A stretch of DNA of 64,000 nucleotides from Olivibacter sp036959255 (GTDB lineage Bacteria; Bacteroidota; Bacteroidia; Sphingobacteriales; Sphingobacteriaceae): NCBI RefSeq assembly GCF_036959255.1, contig NZ_JAWMTI010000002.1:248001-312000 (forward strand), in the 5' to 3' direction. A program made the translations under genes and the position numbers. Shown one piece after another: positions 60,845 through 64,000 of this stretch (position 1 is the first letter of the stretch; each line of letters starts with the position of its first letter). Under the pieces are notes generated by a model. That model did not search any database. It had not been told where the DNA came from and saw only the letters and a program-made list of their open reading frames with translations.

Positions 60845-60992
60845 GTTGGCCTACTAAATCATCAAACCGACAAACGTGCGAGTACCTTAGTTACACGCAG
60901 AACCATAAGCTGTAACTAAATTATTTTTAGAGAAACGCCGATGTATTAAACTTTATTAAGCTTTTATTAAATATATTCGACGTAGAAAAACT

Positions 60993-61000
60993 TACTTTTG
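60993..61000 (+). promoter_or_regulatory. Candidate -7 element of the fucosidase gene
   Basis: TACTTTTG matches TAnnTTTG exactly, 27 bases before the ATG at 61028. The region 20 bases upstream is AT-rich with no firm -33 TTTG. Confidence 0.5.
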
Positions 61001-61027
61001 CTAACCTAAGCAACACAAAAGAAAATT

Positions 61028-62434
61028 ATGAAAAGGACACTTCTTCACTTGATTTTGTTCATCAGTTTATATGCCCTACCCTACCAACACATCAATGCAC
61101 AGGTAGATCAGCAAAATTTACGTAAAAGCCAACTCGACTTTGTCAATCTTGGTTTCGGGATGTTTATACACTATGGTATGCCCACCTTCATGGATCAGGA
61201 TTGGTCCGATCCGAACGCACCTTTAAGCTTGTTTAATTCCCCCAAACTCGACGCAGACCAGTGGGCCGAAGCTGCAAAATCTGCGCATATGACCTATGGC
61301 TGTTTAACAACAAAGCATCACAGTGGATTTCCTATTTGGGATACCCATACCACGACGTACAACGTTATGAATACCCCTCTTGGCCGCGACGTTGTCAAGG
61401 AATTTACCGACGCTTTTCGCAAAAAGGGATTAAAGGTTATGTTATATTATTCCATACTCGATACCCACCAAGAAATCAGGCCACATAGTATTACCCGCAA
61501 ACATATACAGATGATCAAAGATCAACTGACCGAGCTTTTGAGCAATTATGGAGAAATCAGCGCACTCGTTATCGATGGTTGGGATGCCCCTTGGTCGCGA
61601 ATTTCCTATGATGAGGTTCCATTTGACGACATCTATTATCACATTAAATCCTTGCAACCAAACTGTTTGGTAATGGACCTGAATTCGGCAAAATACCCTG
61701 GGGATGCCTTATTTTATTCTGACATTAAATCGTATGAGCAAGGCGCAGGGCAGTTCATTTCTAAGGAAAACAACAAACTTCCTGCAATGGCCTGCTTACC
61801 GCTTCAACAGAACTGGTTTTGGAAAAAATCCTTCCCCGAAACACCGGTTAAAGATGTACATAAATTGGTGAATGAGTTCATCATCCCTTACAATAATGCC
61901 TATTGTAATTTCATGCTCAATGTAGCGCCGAATGCAGACGGGCTGATGGATCCCAATGCAATCGCCGCGCTTAAAGAAATTGGCACCCTGTATGCCAAGG
62001 GCCCCGGTTATAAAGAACTTCCTGCTTATTACCAACCGATCATAACCCATAATATCGCAAAAAATGTCTACAGTAATTCCAGCTGGAGCGACGATATGAA
62101 TATTATGGATTTTGCAAATGATGACAATTTTGGAACTTCCTGGATAGCCAACACGGCCGCTACCGGTAATCCATGGTATGAGCTAGACTTTGATCGCTCC
62201 GCCTATTTTAACACGATCGTGATCACAGAAGGAAAGGATGCACCTGCCGATTACACCATCGCGTATTATCACGATGGTAAATGGTTAGCTGTTGAAGGAG
62301 AAATAAAGAATCAAGGACGTATAAAGATCTGTCGCTTTAACACCGTTATCGGGCAAAAGCTTCGCTTGCATATCCAACCAAAGAATGGGCGTGCTATACT
62401 CTCAGAAGTAGGGGTTTATCATGAACGGAACTAA
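61028..62434 (+). CDS. GH29 alpha-L-fucosidase-like exported glycosidase with C-terminal F5/8-type domain
   Basis: A 468-residue protein with a signal peptide (cut near residue 24, INAQV). The GH29 barrel (about 30-335) has FGMFIHYG, LTTKHHSGFPIWDTHTTTYNV and the nucleophile strand SALVIDGWDAPWS with likely nucleophile Asp183. The motif that is KHHDGF in most fucosidases reads KHHSGF here. The C-terminal about 110 residues (NFGTSWIANTAATGNPWYELDF, FNTIVITEG) form a discoidin-like sugar-binding domain. It removes alpha-L-fucose or a related sugar in the periplasm or at the surface. Stands alone, with a convergent AraC gene 22 bases on. Confidence 0.87.
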   Translation: MKRTLLHLILFISLYALPYQHINAQVDQQNLRKSQLDFVNLGFGMFIHYGMPTFMDQDWSDPNAPLSLFNSPKLDADQWAEAAKSAHMTYGCLTTKHHSGFPIWDTHTTTYNVMNTPLGRDVVKEFTDAFRKKGLKVMLYYSILDTHQEIRPHSITRKHIQMIKDQLTELLSNYGEISALVIDGWDAPWSRISYDEVPFDDIYYHIKSLQPNCLVMDLNSAKYPGDALFYSDIKSYEQGAGQFISKENNKLPAMACLPLQQNWFWKKSFPETPVKDVHKLVNEFIIPYNNAYCNFMLNVAPNADGLMDPNAIAALKEIGTLYAKGPGYKELPAYYQPIITHNIAKNVYSNSSWSDDMNIMDFANDDNFGTSWIANTAATGNPWYELDFDRSAYFNTIVITEGKDAPADYTIAYYHDGKWLAVEGEIKNQGRIKICRFNTVIGQKLRLHIQPKNGRAILSEVGVYHERN

Positions 62435-62456
62435 TTGGAGATGTAAAATCTATCAT

Positions 62457-63341
62457 TCACTTCCCTGGAAAGGATTTATATTGACTGGGAGTTTTACCCA
62501 CCTGTTCTCTGAACACGGCACAAAAATGAGAGCTCGATTTAAAACCGCATAAATAAGAAATATCATTAACCGTTTTATCGTTCTGAATCAATAGTTCTTT
62601 TGCATGTATTAGCCTTACTTCCGTTAGGTACTGAGAAAAGTTTCTTCCCATCCGTTTTCTGAAGAACCTGCAAAAGCTTTGTTCCGTCATACAAGCGATA
62701 TCTGCGATCTGTTTGAGCGTTATCGGTCTGTCAAAGTTCCTTTTAATAAAATTAACAACCGGTATCAAGCGATCCGAACGGTATGCTTCCTTATTTGATT
62801 CAATAGCTTCTTCCGTAATGAAACTTATTTCGCTCGAAGAAGCTATTAAATCCATAATTTCCAAAAGACCTGTTATTTTTTTAAAGCCCTCTACCGCAGC
62901 CAATTCCAGCAATTTATCGGCGATTATTTTTCTCGTTTCTCCAAAAATCTTGATGCCTTTGGATGATTGTCGAATCAGATCACCAATGGATCGAAACTCC
63001 CTAAAGAAATCACTGAGCTGCTCGAAAACTTTCGGATTAAAGTAGGTTACGATCACCTTCGATTTTAACGTTGAGTCCTTTTCATAAAAAGCAGGATCAC
63101 TTAACCATACATGTGGAACGTTCGAACCGATAAACACCATGTCACCCGCTTCAAAGCGCTCCACCTTATCACCAATAATTCTTGTTCCAAATCCCTCAAT
63201 AACAAAAACAAGCTCCAGCTCGGGATGCGAATGGAAAGAAGGCTGAGCATGGAAAGGCGAACATAGAAAGCGTTGATCCCTTAAATCAATTTTTGTCAAA
63301 TCCTGTATCAAAGGAGTTAACTCCGTCTTTAACAATCTCAT
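62457..63341 (-). CDS. AraC-family regulator with N-terminal cupin domain
   Basis: A 294-residue regulator. The N-terminal cupin (HAQPSFHSHPELELVFVIEGFGTRIIGDKVERFEAGDMVFIGSNVPHVW) should bind a sugar or small ligand. The C-terminal double HTH has ITLKQIADIACMTEQSFCRFFRKRMGRNFSQYL and TVNDISYLCGFKSSSHFCAVFREQVGKTPSQY. Cupin-AraC proteins of this type often control sugar-utilisation genes. The convergent fucosidase and the upstream SDR (end at 63573) are candidate targets. Confidence 0.94.
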   Translation of the reverse strand: MRLLKTELTPLIQDLTKIDLRDQRFLCSPFHAQPSFHSHPELELVFVIEGFGTRIIGDKVERFEAGDMVFIGSNVPHVWLSDPAFYEKDSTLKSKVIVTYFNPKVFEQLSDFFREFRSIGDLIRQSSKGIKIFGETRKIIADKLLELAAVEGFKKITGLLEIMDLIASSSEISFITEEAIESNKEAYRSDRLIPVVNFIKRNFDRPITLKQIADIACMTEQSFCRFFRKRMGRNFSQYLTEVRLIHAKELLIQNDKTVNDISYLCGFKSSSHFCAVFREQVGKTPSQYKSFPGK

Positions 63342-63572
63342 TTCAAATTCATTATTAGCTACAAAAACCTTTTAATCAGGGTTCAACCGTTGAACCTCAT
63401 TCGCTTCTACACGAATTGAAAATAAGGTATGGGCATTACCGATAGCCATTAAATTTCGATATAAGATAAGCTTGCGATCTTAAGCTATAGGTAATTCCTT
63501 ATTGGTTCTAATAACAAAAATAGAACTTTTGATCAACAAAGCACGATCAATGACAAAAACATATACCTCTTT

Positions 63573-64000
63573 TTATGCAGGAGAAGGGCTTGTAGCGGTC
63601 CACCCCCCATCAACGATCAGGCTTTGACCGGTAATGTGTCTGGCTTTATCCGATACAAGAAACAAAGCAGCATCAGCAATATCGCGAGGATGAGCCGGGC
63701 GGCCCATAGGCGTAATTTCCGACCATTGCCGTTCATAATCAGGATCATTGGCTGTACGTTCCGTTAGTGTTGCTCCGGGCACAACCGTATTAATATTGAT
63801 CCGAAAAGGTGAAAGTTCCAACACCAAACTTTTAGCAAGCATTTCTAATGCCGCTTTCGTCATTCCATAAGCTGCTAAATCTTTATGGGCCTGATGCCCC
63901 GTTACCGAAGAGGTAAACAGAATAGATCCCCCCTTGGGTTGGCCTTTCATCTGATTGGCCGCTGCCTGTGTCAAAAGAAAAGTACCGACTAAATTCACCT
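63573..64000 (-). CDS. Short-chain dehydrogenase/reductase, N-terminus beyond the window
   Basis: The last about 142 residues of an SDR. NLVGTFLLTQAAANQM, SILFTSSVTGHQAHKD, the catalytic Tyr-x3-Lys in AAYGMTKAALEMLAK, NTVVPGATLTE and the end ARHITGQSLIVDGGWTATS are all standard for classical SDRs of the FabG/glucose-dehydrogenase type. The Rossmann start lies outside the window, so cofactor preference cannot be read. Substrate unknown, perhaps a sugar, given the cupin-AraC gene next to it. Confidence 0.93.
   Translation of the reverse strand, partial: VNLVGTFLLTQAAANQMKGQPKGGSILFTSSVTGHQAHKDLAAYGMTKAALEMLAKSLVLELSPFRININTVVPGATLTERTANDPDYERQWSEITPMGRPAHPRDIADAALFLVSDKARHITGQSLIVDGGWTATSPSPA

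Noticed and set aside
1..64000. CRISPR arrays, tRNA or rRNA genes, insertion sequences, integrases
   Set aside because: No regularly spaced repeats, cloverleaf sequences, transposase or integrase reading frames were seen by eye. A tRNAscan or CRISPR finder run would settle it.

Overview
The window is chromosomal DNA of a Bacteroidota bacterium, most likely of the family Sphingobacteriaceae. Three things point there: two SusC/SusD outer-membrane pairs (one under ECF sigma/FecR control), SPII lipoproteins of Bacteroidota type, and promoter-like octamers close to the phylum's TAnnTTTG -7 element (for example 55483, 59016 and 60993). The genus is inferred only. I see no rRNA, tRNA, CRISPR array, insertion sequence or phage gene. 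The text reads as an accessory, regulator-rich stretch of an ordinary chromosome.

Layout. 1-3700: leftward genes for an unknown exported protein (cut by the edge), a three-gene operon ending in a fatty-acid-hydroxylase-type membrane enzyme, and a Tat-exported enolase-superfamily sugar-acid dehydratase. The last two units share a 23-bp promoter-proximal element. 4128-13464: a rightward six-gene operon SusC, SusD, two tandem DoxX-like membrane proteins, a periplasmic rhodanese and a His-rich TPR protein, facing a sulfatase across a bidirectional terminator. 15607-20872: HTH protein, EamA exporter, divergent quinone oxidoreductase/TetR with two palindromes, carboxylesterase, small exported NTF2-like protein. 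21575-27682: an RND efflux operon in the order TolC, pump, adaptor. 27895: a paralogue of the HTH protein at 15607.

28385-40888 is a leftward trans-envelope signalling locus: ECF sigma, FecR, STN-bearing SusC, SusD, a lipoprotein with a duplicated C-terminal-type domain, an exported protein with a DxxTGAT flavinylation-type motif, and an exported FAD oxidoreductase. It has no glycoside hydrolase or lyase. That gap makes it, together with the DoxX/rhodanese/TPR operon, the best candidate for something not yet described.

41056-64000 is a patchwork of small regulator-enzyme modules: USP, S41 protease, two aldo/keto reductases, three AraC regulators, NmrA-like protein, two MFS permeases, siderophore-interacting-like flavoprotein, mannitol dehydrogenase, MocR, LysR with alpha/beta hydrolase, HxlR, MarR-GNAT fusion, GH29 fucosidase and a partial SDR. 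Three divergent or leader regions here carry near-perfect palindromes beside a promoter-like motif. Between 56841 and 57450 lie decayed gene pieces: an AraC C-terminus, a DUF2147 fragment and a membrane-protein fragment. These mark a site of deletion or recombination.
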